Shown here in pieces: positions 42,775 through 51,433 of a DNA stretch of 64,000 nucleotides (its first letter is position 1; each line of letters starts with the position of its first letter). The DNA comes from Propioniciclava soli (GTDB lineage: Bacteria; Actinomycetota; Actinomycetes; Propionibacteriales; Propionibacteriaceae): contig NZ_JACYOT010000004.1 in NCBI RefSeq assembly GCF_014858005.1, positions 248,001 through 312,000 of the forward strand, written 5' to 3'. Below the pieces are notes generated by a model. That model made no database searches. It saw nothing but the letters and a program-made list of their open reading frames with translations, and was not told the DNA's origin. The position numbers and the translations under genes were made by a program.

Positions 42775-44235
42775 ATGCTCAGCCTCACGGACGTCGTGGC
42801 CCAGCACTGTGCGTTGTCCGACGACGACACCGGCTGGCTCGTGGGGCTCACCGACCAGTGGGACATGTTGGCCGACCTGTCGTTCTCCGACCTCATCCTC
42901 TGGGTGCCCGACGTCGACGACAACGTGTTCTGGGCGGCCGCCCAGTGTCGGCCCACCACCGGCCCCACGGCCCTGGAGGACGATGTGGTCGGCGAGGAGA
43001 TCGCCTACGACCCCGAACATCTCGTCACCGAGGCCTACCTCAGCCGGGAGATCGCGATGACGAGCGGCATCAAGCTGCACGCCGGCATCCCGGTCGACGT
43101 GCACGCGGTGCCGGTCCTGCGGGAGGGCCGCTGCATCGGCATTGTCGAACTCCACACGAACCGCATGGGCGTCCGCGCGCCGGGCGCCCTGGAGGACACC
43201 TACCTCGAGGTGGCCGGTCTGCTGCTGGCCATGGTGCACCGCGCCGAGTTCCCGGTGGTGGGGCACGCCCCGGTTCCCTTCAGCAGCCCGCGCGTGGGCG
43301 ACGGCGCCTTCCGCGTCTCGGAGGACGGGACCGTGACGTTCGCCAGCCCGAATGCCGTGAGCGCCTTCCGACGTCTGGGCTGGGCGGGTGACGTCCTGGG
43401 CGAGAACTTCACCGGCATGCTGACCGCCCTCATGGCGTCGCGGCGTGAACCGGTCGAAGAGGTGACGGGGCCATTGCTCGGAGCGCGCCGCGCGCGGGAG
43501 ACCGAGGTGGAGACGCGCGCCGGCATCGTGCGTCTGCGCAGCATGCCGCTGTGCGTCCACGACGCCCCCCACGGCTGGCTCGTCCTGTGCCGCGACACGA
43601 CGGACCTGCGGACGCGCGAGCGGCAGCTCGTCACCAAGGACGCCACGATCCGCGAGATCCACCACCGGGTGAAGAACAACCTGCAGACCGTCGCCGCCCT
43701 CCTGAGGCTGCAGACGCGCCGCACGTCGTCCGCCGAAGCCATCGGGGCCCTGTCGGACGCCCAGAAGCGCGTCTCCGCGATCGCCGTGGTCCACGAGATC
43801 CTCTCGCAGGGGTTCGACGCCTCGGTGCGGTTCGACGACGTCGCGGACCGGCTGATGGCGATGGTGCGCGACGTCGCGAACACGGGCGTCGCCGTGGCCA
43901 TGGAGCGCCGGGGGTCGTTCGGCCTGGTGCCCGCGGATGTCGCCACGCACCTGTCGCTGGTGCTGACCGAGGTGCTGCAGAACGCCCTGGAGCACGGCGT
44001 CCGGGAATCCGCCGGGCATGTCGTGGTGCAGCCACGGCGCAGCGGCGAGATGTTGGTGGTGGACGTGACCAACGACGGCCTGCCGCTGCCCGACGGGTTC
44101 GACCTGGCGTCGTCGCACAGCCTGGGGTTGTCGATCGTGACGGCGCTCGTCAAGGATCTGTCGGGGACCTTCGAGCTCAGCGCGCTGCCCGACACCGCCG
44201 GAACGTTGGCGCGGATCACCCTGCCGTTGAGCTGA
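42775..44235 (+). CDS. pdtaS: PdtaS-like cytosolic sensor histidine kinase
   Basis: 486 residues. N-terminal GAF-like domain (about 1-150), a PAS-like domain (about 175-280), then a HisKA_2 dimerisation region with the phospho-accepting His in REIHHRVKNNLQTVAALLRLQ near 298, and a HATPase domain (VLTEVLQNALEHGV; HSLGLSIVTALVKD). No transmembrane helix. In mycobacteria PdtaS phosphorylates the antiterminator PdtaR, which is not in this window. Next to the WhiB1-like gene, as in M. tuberculosis. Confidence 0.9.
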   Translation: MLSLTDVVAQHCALSDDDTGWLVGLTDQWDMLADLSFSDLILWVPDVDDNVFWAAAQCRPTTGPTALEDDVVGEEIAYDPEHLVTEAYLSREIAMTSGIKLHAGIPVDVHAVPVLREGRCIGIVELHTNRMGVRAPGALEDTYLEVAGLLLAMVHRAEFPVVGHAPVPFSSPRVGDGAFRVSEDGTVTFASPNAVSAFRRLGWAGDVLGENFTGMLTALMASRREPVEEVTGPLLGARRARETEVETRAGIVRLRSMPLCVHDAPHGWLVLCRDTTDLRTRERQLVTKDATIREIHHRVKNNLQTVAALLRLQTRRTSSAEAIGALSDAQKRVSAIAVVHEILSQGFDASVRFDDVADRLMAMVRDVANTGVAVAMERRGSFGLVPADVATHLSLVLTEVLQNALEHGVRESAGHVVVQPRRSGEMLVVDVTNDGLPLPDGFDLASSHSLGLSIVTALVKDLSGTFELSALPDTAGTLARITLPLS

Positions 44236-44380
44236 CCGCCCGCCCCGGGGCCCGGCGCCGTGCTGCCGTGGTGCCGTGGTGCCGTGGGCGAAACACCCAC
44301 AGGAAGCGCACAGCGACCACCGGGGTGCCGTCGAGGTCGGAGCCCGATGCTGGAGTGGTGACCGATCGAAGGGAATCACG

Positions 44381-45016
44381 ATGAACGCACCCGCGTACGG
44401 CGCCCAGGACCCCGTGGCGCGCTACCAGTACCTGCTTCGCACGGCGTCCCCGGACGAGATCGAGCAGGCCCACACCGAGGCCTTCGCCGCCATGACGCCG
44501 GCCGAGCGGCAGACGGTGCTCGCGGCCCTGGGTCGCGCGGGGGCCACCCCCACCGACACGTCGGCGTCCGGCCTCGCGCGCTCGGCGACCCGCCTGGAGA
44601 TGCAGCAACCCGGGGTGCTCCAGCGTCTGTTCGGTGCCCAGCAGACCGCGGGCGGCACGCTGCTGACGTCCGTCGCCGGTGGCTTCATCGGAGCCGGCAT
44701 CTTCAGCGCTCTCACCGGGGGCGACGGTCTGGGCGGCCGGCCGGGTCTGCTCAGCAGGCTGCTCGGACTCGGGCGGCGGCGCACCATGACGGGTGGCGGC
44801 TGGGGGCCTGGTGGTGTTGGCTCCGGGTACGGATTCGGGCGAGGCAGCGGGTTTGGGCAGGGCAACGGGTTTGGGCAGGGCAACGGGTTCGGGCAGGGCA
44901 ACGGGTTCGGGCAGGGCAACGGGTTCGGGGGGTTCCTGGGTCAGCGGCCCCCGCGGGGCGGCCCGCACGGCGGCGGCCGCGGCCCCGGGGGGCCCGGGGG
45001 ACGCGGCGGCTTCTGA
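44381..45016 (+). CDS. Gly-rich protein with GFGQGN repeats, unknown function
   Basis: 211 residues. N-terminal helical domain (ARYQYLLRTASPDEIEQAHT; MTPAERQTVLAALG), then a Gly-rich hydrophobic stretch (GGTLLTSVAGGFIGAGIFSAL near 88-108), then a low-complexity tail with four GFGQGN units and a terminal GGRGPGGPGGRGGF. I do not recognise a known function. The N-terminal domain resembles small actinobacterial proteins of unknown role. GAAGGGA precedes the ATG. The 145-bp gap upstream contains three short GTGCCGTG iterations and no gene. Confidence 0.7.
   Translation: MNAPAYGAQDPVARYQYLLRTASPDEIEQAHTEAFAAMTPAERQTVLAALGRAGATPTDTSASGLARSATRLEMQQPGVLQRLFGAQQTAGGTLLTSVAGGFIGAGIFSALTGGDGLGGRPGLLSRLLGLGRRRTMTGGGWGPGGVGSGYGFGRGSGFGQGNGFGQGNGFGQGNGFGQGNGFGGFLGQRPPRGGPHGGGRGPGGPGGRGGF
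44849..44929. repeat. 18-bp in-frame coding repeat (GFGQGN), 4.5 copies
   Basis: Units GGGTTTGGGCAGGGCAAC and GGGTTCGGGCAGGGCAAC. Two copies carry TTT and two TTC, so they differ only at a silent position. Length is a multiple of 3, so copy number can vary without a frameshift. Confidence 0.9.
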
Positions 45017-45036
45017 GACGCGCCCCGGCGGGCAGG

Positions 45037-45285
45037 TCAGCCGCGGACGCGGGCTCGGGCGTTGCGACGCTTCATGGCGCGACGCTCGTCCTCCGACAGT
45101 CCTCCCCACACTCCGTGGTCCTGACCCGCCTCCAGGGCCCAGGCGAGGCACTCAGCGCGCACGTCACAGCGGGCGCACACCTTCTTGGCCTCGGCGATCT
45201 GCATGATCGCCGGGCCGGTGTTCCCGACCGGGAAGAACAGCTCGGGATCCTCGGTCAGGCATGCCGCGCGATGGCGCCAGTCCAT
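45037..45285 (-). CDS. whiB1: WhiB-family iron-sulfur regulator, WhiB1 type
   Basis: 82 residues beginning MDWRHRAACLTEDPELFFPVG. Four Fe-S cysteines at 9, 37, 40 and 46 (C...CARC...C), the turn GVWGG at 58-62 and a basic C-terminal tail (MKRRNARARVRG) for DNA binding. Close in length and sequence to mycobacterial WhiB1 (84 residues), an essential NO-sensitive regulator that binds the housekeeping sigma factor. AAGGAG lies about 10 nt upstream. The region upstream holds a 7-bp dyad (45327-45333 with 45347-45353) and TTGACA on the minus strand (45360-45355). Confidence 0.93.
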   Translation of the reverse strand: MDWRHRAACLTEDPELFFPVGNTGPAIMQIAEAKKVCARCDVRAECLAWALEAGQDHGVWGGLSEDERRAMKRRNARARVRG

Positions 45286-45434
45286 GGTGATACCACTCCT
45301 TGAGTGCGGATGATGAAAAACAATCTGCGCACCCGGGGCGGGGAGCGGTGCGCCTGTCAAGGCTGCCAAGATCGGGCACCGAAAACAAGGGGCAGCGGCG
45401 TATTGCCCGGTCTGCGGCCCCGATTTCCCCCGGC

Positions 45435-45440
45435 TAGAGT
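45435..45440 (+). promoter_or_regulatory. -10 box of small membrane protein gene
   Basis: TAGAGT 9 nt before the ATG. No ribosome-binding site is present. Confidence 0.45.
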
Positions 45441-45449
45441 GGGCCCGCC

Positions 45450-45866
45450 ATGACGACACCCGCATCGACGACGCCCCCCGACCCCGGCCCCGCCCGCCGC
45501 CCCGCCAGCGCCCTCGTCGCCGGTGGGGCGACGTTGGCGCTCGGCGTCTTCTTCGTCGTGCTGGCGCTGCTCGCCCTGACCAGTGGCCACGGCGAGTTCA
45601 GCGGTCACGTGGCCGTGGGCCTCGCGGTGTGGGGCGCGGTCGTGGTGGGTCTGGGGATCGCCTGGCTGCGCCGGGCATGGTGGTCGCGGGGCCCCGTGGT
45701 CGCGGCCGGGTTGTTGCACCTGCTCGCGTTCGGCCAGTCGACGCTCGTGCAGCCCTGGGCCGTCCTGGGGGCGGCCGCGGGTCTCGCCGCCGTCGTGGGT
45801 GCGCTGTGGCCGGCGGTGACGCCCCTGGTGGAGCGGAGGCGGGGCAGCCGGCCGAGGAACCGGTGA
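45450..45866 (+). CDS. Small integral membrane protein, unknown function
   Basis: 138 residues with four predicted helices (ALVAGGATLALGVFFVVLAL; VAVGLAVWGAVVVGLGIAWL; GPVVAAGLLHLLAFG; AVLGAAAGLAAVVGALW), a Pro-rich N-terminal tail and a basic C-terminal tail. I do not recognise a named family. It ends 3 bp before the convergent galK stop. Confidence 0.7.
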   Translation: MTTPASTTPPDPGPARRPASALVAGGATLALGVFFVVLALLALTSGHGEFSGHVAVGLAVWGAVVVGLGIAWLRRAWWSRGPVVAAGLLHLLAFGQSTLVQPWAVLGAAAGLAAVVGALWPAVTPLVERRRGSRPRNR

Positions 45867-45869
45867 GGC

Positions 45870-46985
45870 TCAGGCGTCGGCGGCGTCCCGGAGTTCCAGA
45901 CCGCCGGCCTCGGCGACGCTCGTGCTGACGCTGGGGGCGTCGAAGCCGCGTGCGGCGTAGTCGTCGGCCACGCGCCGGGTGAAGTCGGCCATGGCCCCGG
46001 TCGGCACCAACGCCAGCACCGTGCCGCCGAACCCACCCCCGGTCATGCGGGCGCCCAGAGCGCCGCTGGCCAACGCGGAGTCGACGGCCTGGTCCACCGT
46101 CGGCACGGTGATCTCGTAGTCGTCGCGCATCGAGGCGTGCGAGGCCGTCATCAGCGCCCCGAAGCGGGGCCAGTCAGCAGCCTCCAGGGCCGCCACCGCG
46201 TCCCACACGCGGGCGTTCTCACCCACGACGTGGCGGGTGCGCCGCACGAGCACGTCGTCGTCCAAGCGGCCCAGCGCCGCGTCGAGGTCGTCGATGTCGC
46301 GCAGCGCGGTCACCCCCAGCCGCTCGGCGGCTCGGGCGCAGGCCGCGCGTCGCTCGCCGTAGGCGCCGTCGGCCAGCACGTGCGGGCTGTGGGTGTCGAC
46401 CAGGGCGAGGGTCAGGTCATCGGGGAGCGCGAAAGGCACCTGCGTGCCGCGCAGGGTGCGGCAGTCGAGCAGCAGCGCATGGCCGGCGGTGCACCACAGG
46501 GACGCCCGCTGGTCCATCGGGCCGGTGGGGATGCCGAGGAAGTCGTTCTCCGTGGCCTGGGCGACCTCGGCCAGCGCGTCGGCGTCCAGGCCCAACCCCC
46601 ACAGCGCGTCGAGGGCCAACGCGGAGGCGGCCTCGATGGCGGCCGAACTGGACAGACCGCCGCCGAGCGGCACGCGGCTGTCGAGGTGCAGCTCGACGCC
46701 CCCGGTGGCGTGGCCGCGTTGCCGCAGCACCCAGACGACGCCGGCCACGTAGCCCCACCACTGGCCGGGGGTGGGGGAGAGGTCGGTCAGCTGCACCGTC
46801 TCCCCGAGCTGCGTCGACGACACGACCACCGTGTCGTCGCGGCGGGGCACGGCCCGGACGCGGGCGCGCGCGCCCAGCGCGATCGGCAGCACGAATCCGT
46901 CGTTGTAGTCGGTGTGCTCGCCGATCAGGTTGACCCGGCCCGGCGCGACACCGAGCGCTCCCTCACCGGTCATCGGCTCACTCAT
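45870..46985 (-). CDS. galK: Galactokinase
   Basis: 371-residue GHMP kinase (E. coli GalK has 382). The galactokinase signature GRVNLIGEHTDYNDGFVLP lies near the N-terminus, the phosphate-binding loop VPLGGGLSSSAAIEAAS near 105-120, and the third motif GARMTGGGFGGTVLALV near 320-336. Phosphorylates galactose in the Leloir pathway. No galT or galE is next to it. The chosen ATG (MSEPMTGEG) overlaps the DUF6104 stop by 8 bp. In-frame ATGs 6 and 9 bp upstream are too close to the GAGGGG sequence to be good starts. Confidence 0.92.
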   Translation of the reverse strand: MSEPMTGEGALGVAPGRVNLIGEHTDYNDGFVLPIALGARARVRAVPRRDDTVVVSSTQLGETVQLTDLSPTPGQWWGYVAGVVWVLRQRGHATGGVELHLDSRVPLGGGLSSSAAIEAASALALDALWGLGLDADALAEVAQATENDFLGIPTGPMDQRASLWCTAGHALLLDCRTLRGTQVPFALPDDLTLALVDTHSPHVLADGAYGERRAACARAAERLGVTALRDIDDLDAALGRLDDDVLVRRTRHVVGENARVWDAVAALEAADWPRFGALMTASHASMRDDYEITVPTVDQAVDSALASGALGARMTGGGFGGTVLALVPTGAMADFTRRVADDYAARGFDAPSVSTSVAEAGGLELRDAADA

Positions 46986-47154
46986 CGTCATCATCCCCTC
47001 GGGCCAGCCACGTGGCGAGCCGCTCCACGGCGTCCTCGTCATCGGGGTGCAGGTCGACGAAGGTGCGCAACTCCTCGGCCAGCCAGCCGAGCGTGACCTC
47101 CTCGGCCCCGCGGCGCGACTCGAGCTCTTCGATGCCCCGATCGGTGAAATACAT
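46978..47154 (-). CDS. DUF6104 family small protein
   Basis: 58 residues: MYFTDRGIEELESRRG, then LGWLAEELRTFVDLHPDD and an acidic end GDDDDE. A conserved actinobacterial family of unknown function, typically found directly after kgd. Its ATG immediately follows the kgd TAG with no gap, and it overlaps galK, so all three are probably translated from one message. It is acidic, with no membrane segment. Confidence 0.85.
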   Translation of the reverse strand: MYFTDRGIEELESRRGAEEVTLGWLAEELRTFVDLHPDDEDAVERLATWLARGDDDDE

Positions 47155-50100
47155 CTACAGCCCCTCAAAGGCCCGGTCGAGCAGGTCGGCCTCCTGGGCC
47201 TTGTGCACCGACGCCATGCCGACGGACGGGGAGGACGACGCGGGACGCGCGACCGGACGCATGCGCAGCTCGTACCCCTCGCCCACGGCCTCGTTCACCG
47301 GCCCGGGGAGGTTGAGGCACAGGAACGGCCAGGCGCCCTGGTTCTCCGGCTCGTCCTGCACCCATCGCACGTCGTCGACGTGGCGGAATCGGTCGAACTC
47401 CGCGGCGAGGCTGTCGGTCGCGAGCGGGTAGAGGCGCTCCACGGGGACGATCGCCACCGCACCCTCCAGCCCACGCCGCTCCCGCTCGGCCTCCAGATCC
47501 CACCTGATCTTCCCCGAGCACAGCAGCACGGTGCGCACCCCCGCCGGATCGGTGATGGACGCGTCCGCGATGGCGGGCTGCCAGGACCCACCGGTGAAGT
47601 CCTCCGGCATCGACACGGCCCGCTTGTGGCGCAGCATCGACTTCGGGGTCAGGATCACCAGTGGGCGGTGCCAGTTCACGTACGTGTGCGTCCGCAGCAG
47701 GTGGAAGTAGGACGCCGGCGTCGACGGCTGACACACCGCGAGGGCGTTCTCGGCGCACAGTTGCAGCCACCGCTCGATGCGCGCCGAGGAGTGGTCCGGG
47801 CCCTGGCCCTCGTACCCGTGCGGCAGCAACAGCACGACGCCGGACTTCTGGGTCCACTTCGCGTTGCCGGAGCTGATGAACTCGTCGGTGATGGTCTGGG
47901 CGCCGTTGGCGAAGTCGCCGAACTGGGCCTCCCACAACACCAGCGCCTGCGGGGAGGCGATGGAGTAGCCGTACTCGAAGCCCAGGACGGCGTACTCGCT
48001 GAGCAGCGAGTCGAACACGTGGAACTGGCCCTGGTCGGTCGAGAGGTACTTGAGCGGGATGAACTCCTCGTTGGTGTTGCGGTCGATGATCGCCGCGAAC
48101 CGCTGGCTGAATGTGCCGCGGCGACTGTCCTGACCGGTGAGGCGCACCGTGCGGCCCTCCAGGAGGAGCGAGCCGAACGCCAGCAGCTCGGCGGTCGCCC
48201 AGTCGATGGGACCGTCCACGATCGCCTCGGCCCGCCGTTGCATCTGCGGCAGCACCTTCGGGTGCACGGTGAACCCCTCGGGGAACGTGACCTGGGCCCG
48301 GGCGACCCGCTCGAGCACCGCGTGGTCCACCGCGGTTCCCTGGCTCTTGCCGAGCTTCGCGGGGTAGAACGGCACCCGCGCGTAGGCCTCGTCGTCCTCC
48401 TCGGCCTGCCGTGCCTCGGTGAAGACGCCCTCCAGGCGGGCCCGGAACTTCGCCATCACCGCCTCGGCGTCCTCGGTCGAGATGTCGCCGCGCCCGATCA
48501 GCGACTCGGTGTAGATCTTGCGGACGCTGCGCTTCTGCTCGATCAGGTCGTACATGTTCGGCTGGGTGAAGCTCGGGTCGTCGCCCTCGTTGTGGCCGCG
48601 GCGGCGGTAGGCCACCAGGTCGATCACCACGTCGGAGTGGAACTTCTCGCGGTAGTCGAACGCGAGGCGTCCGATGCGGGCGACGGCCTCGGGGTCGTCG
48701 CCGTTGACGTGGAAGACCGGGATGCCGACCGCCTTGGCCACATCGGTGGAGTACACCGACGTGCGCGACTCGCTGGGCGCGGTGGTGAAGCCGACCTGGT
48801 TGTTCACCACGATGTGGATGGTGCCGCCCGTGGTGTAGCCGCGCAGCTGGCTCATCTGCAACGTCTCGTAGACCACGCCCTGCCCGGCGAAGGACGCGTC
48901 GCCGTGGAGCAGCACGGGCAGGACACCGAAGCGGCCGGGCTCCTTGCTCGCGTCCAGCTTCGCCCGCGCGATGCCCTCCACCACGGGGTTGACGGCCTCC
49001 AGGTGGCTCGGGTTGGCGGCCACGGAGGTGCGGATCGTGTTGCCGGCCAGCGAGGTGAACTGGCCCTCAGCGCCCAGGTGGTACTTCACGTCGCCCGTGC
49101 CCATGGTCTGGGTCATGTCGACGCGGCCGTCGAACTCGCGGAAGATCTGCCCGTAGCTCTTGCCGACGATGTTCGCGAGCACGTTGAGGCGGCCACGGTG
49201 GGGCATGCCGATGGCGACCTCGTCGAGGCCGGAGTTGGCGGCCATGTCGCAAATCTCGTCGAGCAGCACGATCGTGGACTCGGCCCCCTCGAGGCTGAAC
49301 CGCTTCTGACCGACGAACTTGGTCTGCAGGAACGTCTCGAAGATCTCCGCCTCGTTCAGCTTGTCCAGGATCCGCAGGTGCTCGTCGCGATCCCAGCGCA
49401 CGAACGGCGACTCGAAGTAGGCCTCCAGCCACCGGCGCTTCTCGGCCTCCTGGATGTGCATGTACTCGACGCCGACGTGGCCGCAGTAGCTTCCCCGCAG
49501 GGTGTAGAGCACGTCGCGCAGCCGCATCGTCTCCTTCGAGTGGCCCCCGAACGAACCGACGGGGAAGTCGCGGTCGAGATCCCAGATGCTCAGGCCGTGG
49601 GCGTCCAGGTCGAGGTCGGGGTGCCAGCGCTGCTGGTACTCCAGGGGGTCGATGTCGGCCATGAGGTGACCCCAGGCGCGGTAGGCGCTGATGAATTGCA
49701 GGACGCGGGCACCCTTGCTCACCTCGTAGGGCCGGTGGGCGGAGTCGTCCGACGCCCAGCGCAGCGGCACGTAGGGGACGCGGAGGCTGAGGTACACGTC
49801 GTCGTAGAAGCCGTGCTCACCGATCAGGAGCTCGTGCATCACCTTGAGGAACTCGCCCGACGTCGCGCCCTGGATCACGCGGTGGTCGTAGGTCGACGTC
49901 AAGGTGGTGATCTTGGACACACCGAGTTCGAGGATGCGCTGGTCGGACGCCGCCTGGAACTCGGGCGGGTAGTCGATCGAGCCCACGCCGAGGATCAGCC
50001 CCTGGCCGGCCATGAGGCGCGGCACCGAGTGGCTGGTGCCGATGCCACCGGGGTTGGTGAGCGATGCGGTGGTGCCCGCGAAGTCGTCGACCGTGAGCTC

Positions 50101-51219
50101 ACCGGCGCGGGCGCGCCGCACCAGTGCCTCGTAGGCGTGCCAGAACTCCCGGAACTTCAGCCGGTCGGCGCCTTTGATGTTCGGCACCAGCAGCTGGCGC
50201 GTGCCGTCCGGCTTCGGCAGGTCGATGGCGAGGCCGAGGTTGACCTGGTGGTTGGTGATGAGCGTCGGCTTGCCGTCGACCTCGAGGTAGCCGTTGTTCA
50301 TCTCCGGCACCATCGCGACGGCCTTCACCATCGCGTACCCGATGAGGTGGGTGAACGAGATCTTGCCGCCGGTGGTGCGGGCGAGGTGCTTGTTGATGAT
50401 GTCGCGCTGGTCGATCACCAGCTTCATCGGAATGTTGCGGACGCTCGTCGCCGTGGGAACCGCGAGTGAGGCCTCCATGTTGCGTGCCGTACGCATGGGA
50501 GCGCCCTTGAGCACCGTGCGCGTGGGCTCGGTGTCCTCCCCGACGGGGCCGGTCGGGGACGGCCGGTTGGCCGAGAGCTTGCCGCCCGAGCCGGGGTTGC
50601 GCGGCCCCGCGGACGGCTCCGCTCGCGGGGTGGGCTGCGGGGTGGAGGGCGGCGCGGACGGGGCGGTGCCCAGGTGCTGCACGAAGTCGGAGTCCTGGCC
50701 CTCCGGGGGAGCGACCCGCGGAAGTGCCACCGGGGCTGGCGCGGGGGAGGCGGGCGAGCTCGCCGGTGCGGGGCGCTGCCGGCCGGACGGGGCGGGCTTG
50801 CGTGCCTCCTCGCCCTCGCTCTCGGCCGGGGGATCCCCCTCGCCGGTGGCGGCCTGCGTGGCCACGGCGAGATCCGGGTCGGTGGTGTCGGTGCTCGGCT
50901 CCTCCTCCTCGGCCGCGGTCTCCTCCTCTGCGGTCTCCTGCTCGCCCGGGGCCCCGGCCTCTGCCTGGGCCTCGGGTGCGGCATCGGGGGTCGCGCCGGC
51001 CGGGGACGGGCGCTCGTCCGTGCCCACAGGGGTGGCGTCGTCGGTGGTCTCCGGGGCGTCCGGGCCGTCGCCGGCGCGCCCTTCGAAGAAGGTGCGCCAC
51101 GCCTCGTCGACCGAGTCGGGGTCGGTGCGGTACTGCGCCTCCATCTCCTCGATCAGCCAGTCGTTGGCACCGAATTCGGACAGGTCGTCTCGTGGGCTCT
51201 CGCCGGGCGCCGTCGCCAC
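47155..51219 (-). CDS. kgd: Multifunctional 2-oxoglutarate decarboxylase/dehydrogenase Kgd
   Basis: 1354 residues. Actinobacterial enzyme joining an E2-like succinyltransferase domain to a full E1 thiamine-diphosphate dehydrogenase, for the 2-oxoglutarate step of the TCA cycle. In order: E1 N-terminal helix FGANDWLIEEMEAQYRTDP; a long Ala/Glu/Pro-rich linker (about 50-240); acyltransferase region with DHRVIQGATSGEFL near 480; and E1 core with GMPHRGRLNVLANIVG, LHGDASFAGQGVVYE, NNQVGFTT and HGYEGQGPDHSSARIERWL. M. tuberculosis Kgd has about 1230 residues; the extra length is in the linker. GTG start (VATAPGESPRDD). It is the first gene of kgd-DUF6104-galK. Confidence 0.93.
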   Translation of the reverse strand: MATAPGESPRDDLSEFGANDWLIEEMEAQYRTDPDSVDEAWRTFFEGRAGDGPDAPETTDDATPVGTDERPSPAGATPDAAPEAQAEAGAPGEQETAEEETAAEEEEPSTDTTDPDLAVATQAATGEGDPPAESEGEEARKPAPSGRQRPAPASSPASPAPAPVALPRVAPPEGQDSDFVQHLGTAPSAPPSTPQPTPRAEPSAGPRNPGSGGKLSANRPSPTGPVGEDTEPTRTVLKGAPMRTARNMEASLAVPTATSVRNIPMKLVIDQRDIINKHLARTTGGKISFTHLIGYAMVKAVAMVPEMNNGYLEVDGKPTLITNHQVNLGLAIDLPKPDGTRQLLVPNIKGADRLKFREFWHAYEALVRRARAGELTVDDFAGTTASLTNPGGIGTSHSVPRLMAGQGLILGVGSIDYPPEFQAASDQRILELGVSKITTLTSTYDHRVIQGATSGEFLKVMHELLIGEHGFYDDVYLSLRVPYVPLRWASDDSAHRPYEVSKGARVLQFISAYRAWGHLMADIDPLEYQQRWHPDLDLDAHGLSIWDLDRDFPVGSFGGHSKETMRLRDVLYTLRGSYCGHVGVEYMHIQEAEKRRWLEAYFESPFVRWDRDEHLRILDKLNEAEIFETFLQTKFVGQKRFSLEGAESTIVLLDEICDMAANSGLDEVAIGMPHRGRLNVLANIVGKSYGQIFREFDGRVDMTQTMGTGDVKYHLGAEGQFTSLAGNTIRTSVAANPSHLEAVNPVVEGIARAKLDASKEPGRFGVLPVLLHGDASFAGQGVVYETLQMSQLRGYTTGGTIHIVVNNQVGFTTAPSESRTSVYSTDVAKAVGIPVFHVNGDDPEAVARIGRLAFDYREKFHSDVVIDLVAYRRRGHNEGDDPSFTQPNMYDLIEQKRSVRKIYTESLIGRGDISTEDAEAVMAKFRARLEGVFTEARQAEEDDEAYARVPFYPAKLGKSQGTAVDHAVLERVARAQVTFPEGFTVHPKVLPQMQRRAEAIVDGPIDWATAELLAFGSLLLEGRTVRLTGQDSRRGTFSQRFAAIIDRNTNEEFIPLKYLSTDQGQFHVFDSLLSEYAVLGFEYGYSIASPQALVLWEAQFGDFANGAQTITDEFISSGNAKWTQKSGVVLLLPHGYEGQGPDHSSARIERWLQLCAENALAVCQPSTPASYFHLLRTHTYVNWHRPLVILTPKSMLRHKRAVSMPEDFTGGSWQPAIADASITDPAGVRTVLLCSGKIRWDLEAERERRGLEGAVAIVPVERLYPLATDSLAAEFDRFRHVDDVRWVQDEPENQGAWPFLCLNLPGPVNEAVGEGYELRMRPVARPASSSPSVGMASVHKAQEADLLDRAFEGL

Positions 51220-51307
51220 TTTCGCCTTCTTCCGTGTCGTGAGTCGGATGGCACGCACCGCGGATGCGCTTTCCTTCCCGAGCAGCTTAGCGAGGCAGAC
51301 GCCCCCG

Positions 51308-51386
51308 CCCCAACCGACCCGGCCCAGCCGCGCGCGCCAACCGACCCGCCCCAATCGACCCGCCCCAACCGACCCGGCCCAGCCGC
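51308..51386. repeat. Degenerate short repeats upstream of kgd
   Basis: The word CCAACCGACCCGGCCCAGCC occurs twice (near 51310 and 51366), with shorter CCGACCCGCCCCAA variants between. It is in the divergent intergenic region between kgd and the transglycosylase gene. Confidence 0.6.
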
Positions 51387-51420
51387 CCAGCGCCGATCCG
51401 GTGCGAGGGACGCGCCGCGG

Positions 51421-51426
51421 TAGTGT
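51421..51426 (+). promoter_or_regulatory. -10 box of leaderless transglycosylase gene
   Basis: TAGTGT followed by 7 nt and the ATG. No ribosome-binding site is present. Confidence 0.5.
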
Positions 51427-51433
51427 CGGGCCC

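Noticed and set aside
44372..44377. GGGAAT before the Gly-rich gene as a σR promoter -35
   Set aside because: It is only a few bases before the ATG, so it acts at most as part of the ribosome-binding region, and no GTT follows at 18 nt.
46912..50469. Open frame of about 1185 codons on the plus strand opposite kgd and galK
   Set aside because: Val/His/Leu/Arg-biased antisense translation without motifs. kgd and galK are certain on the minus strand.
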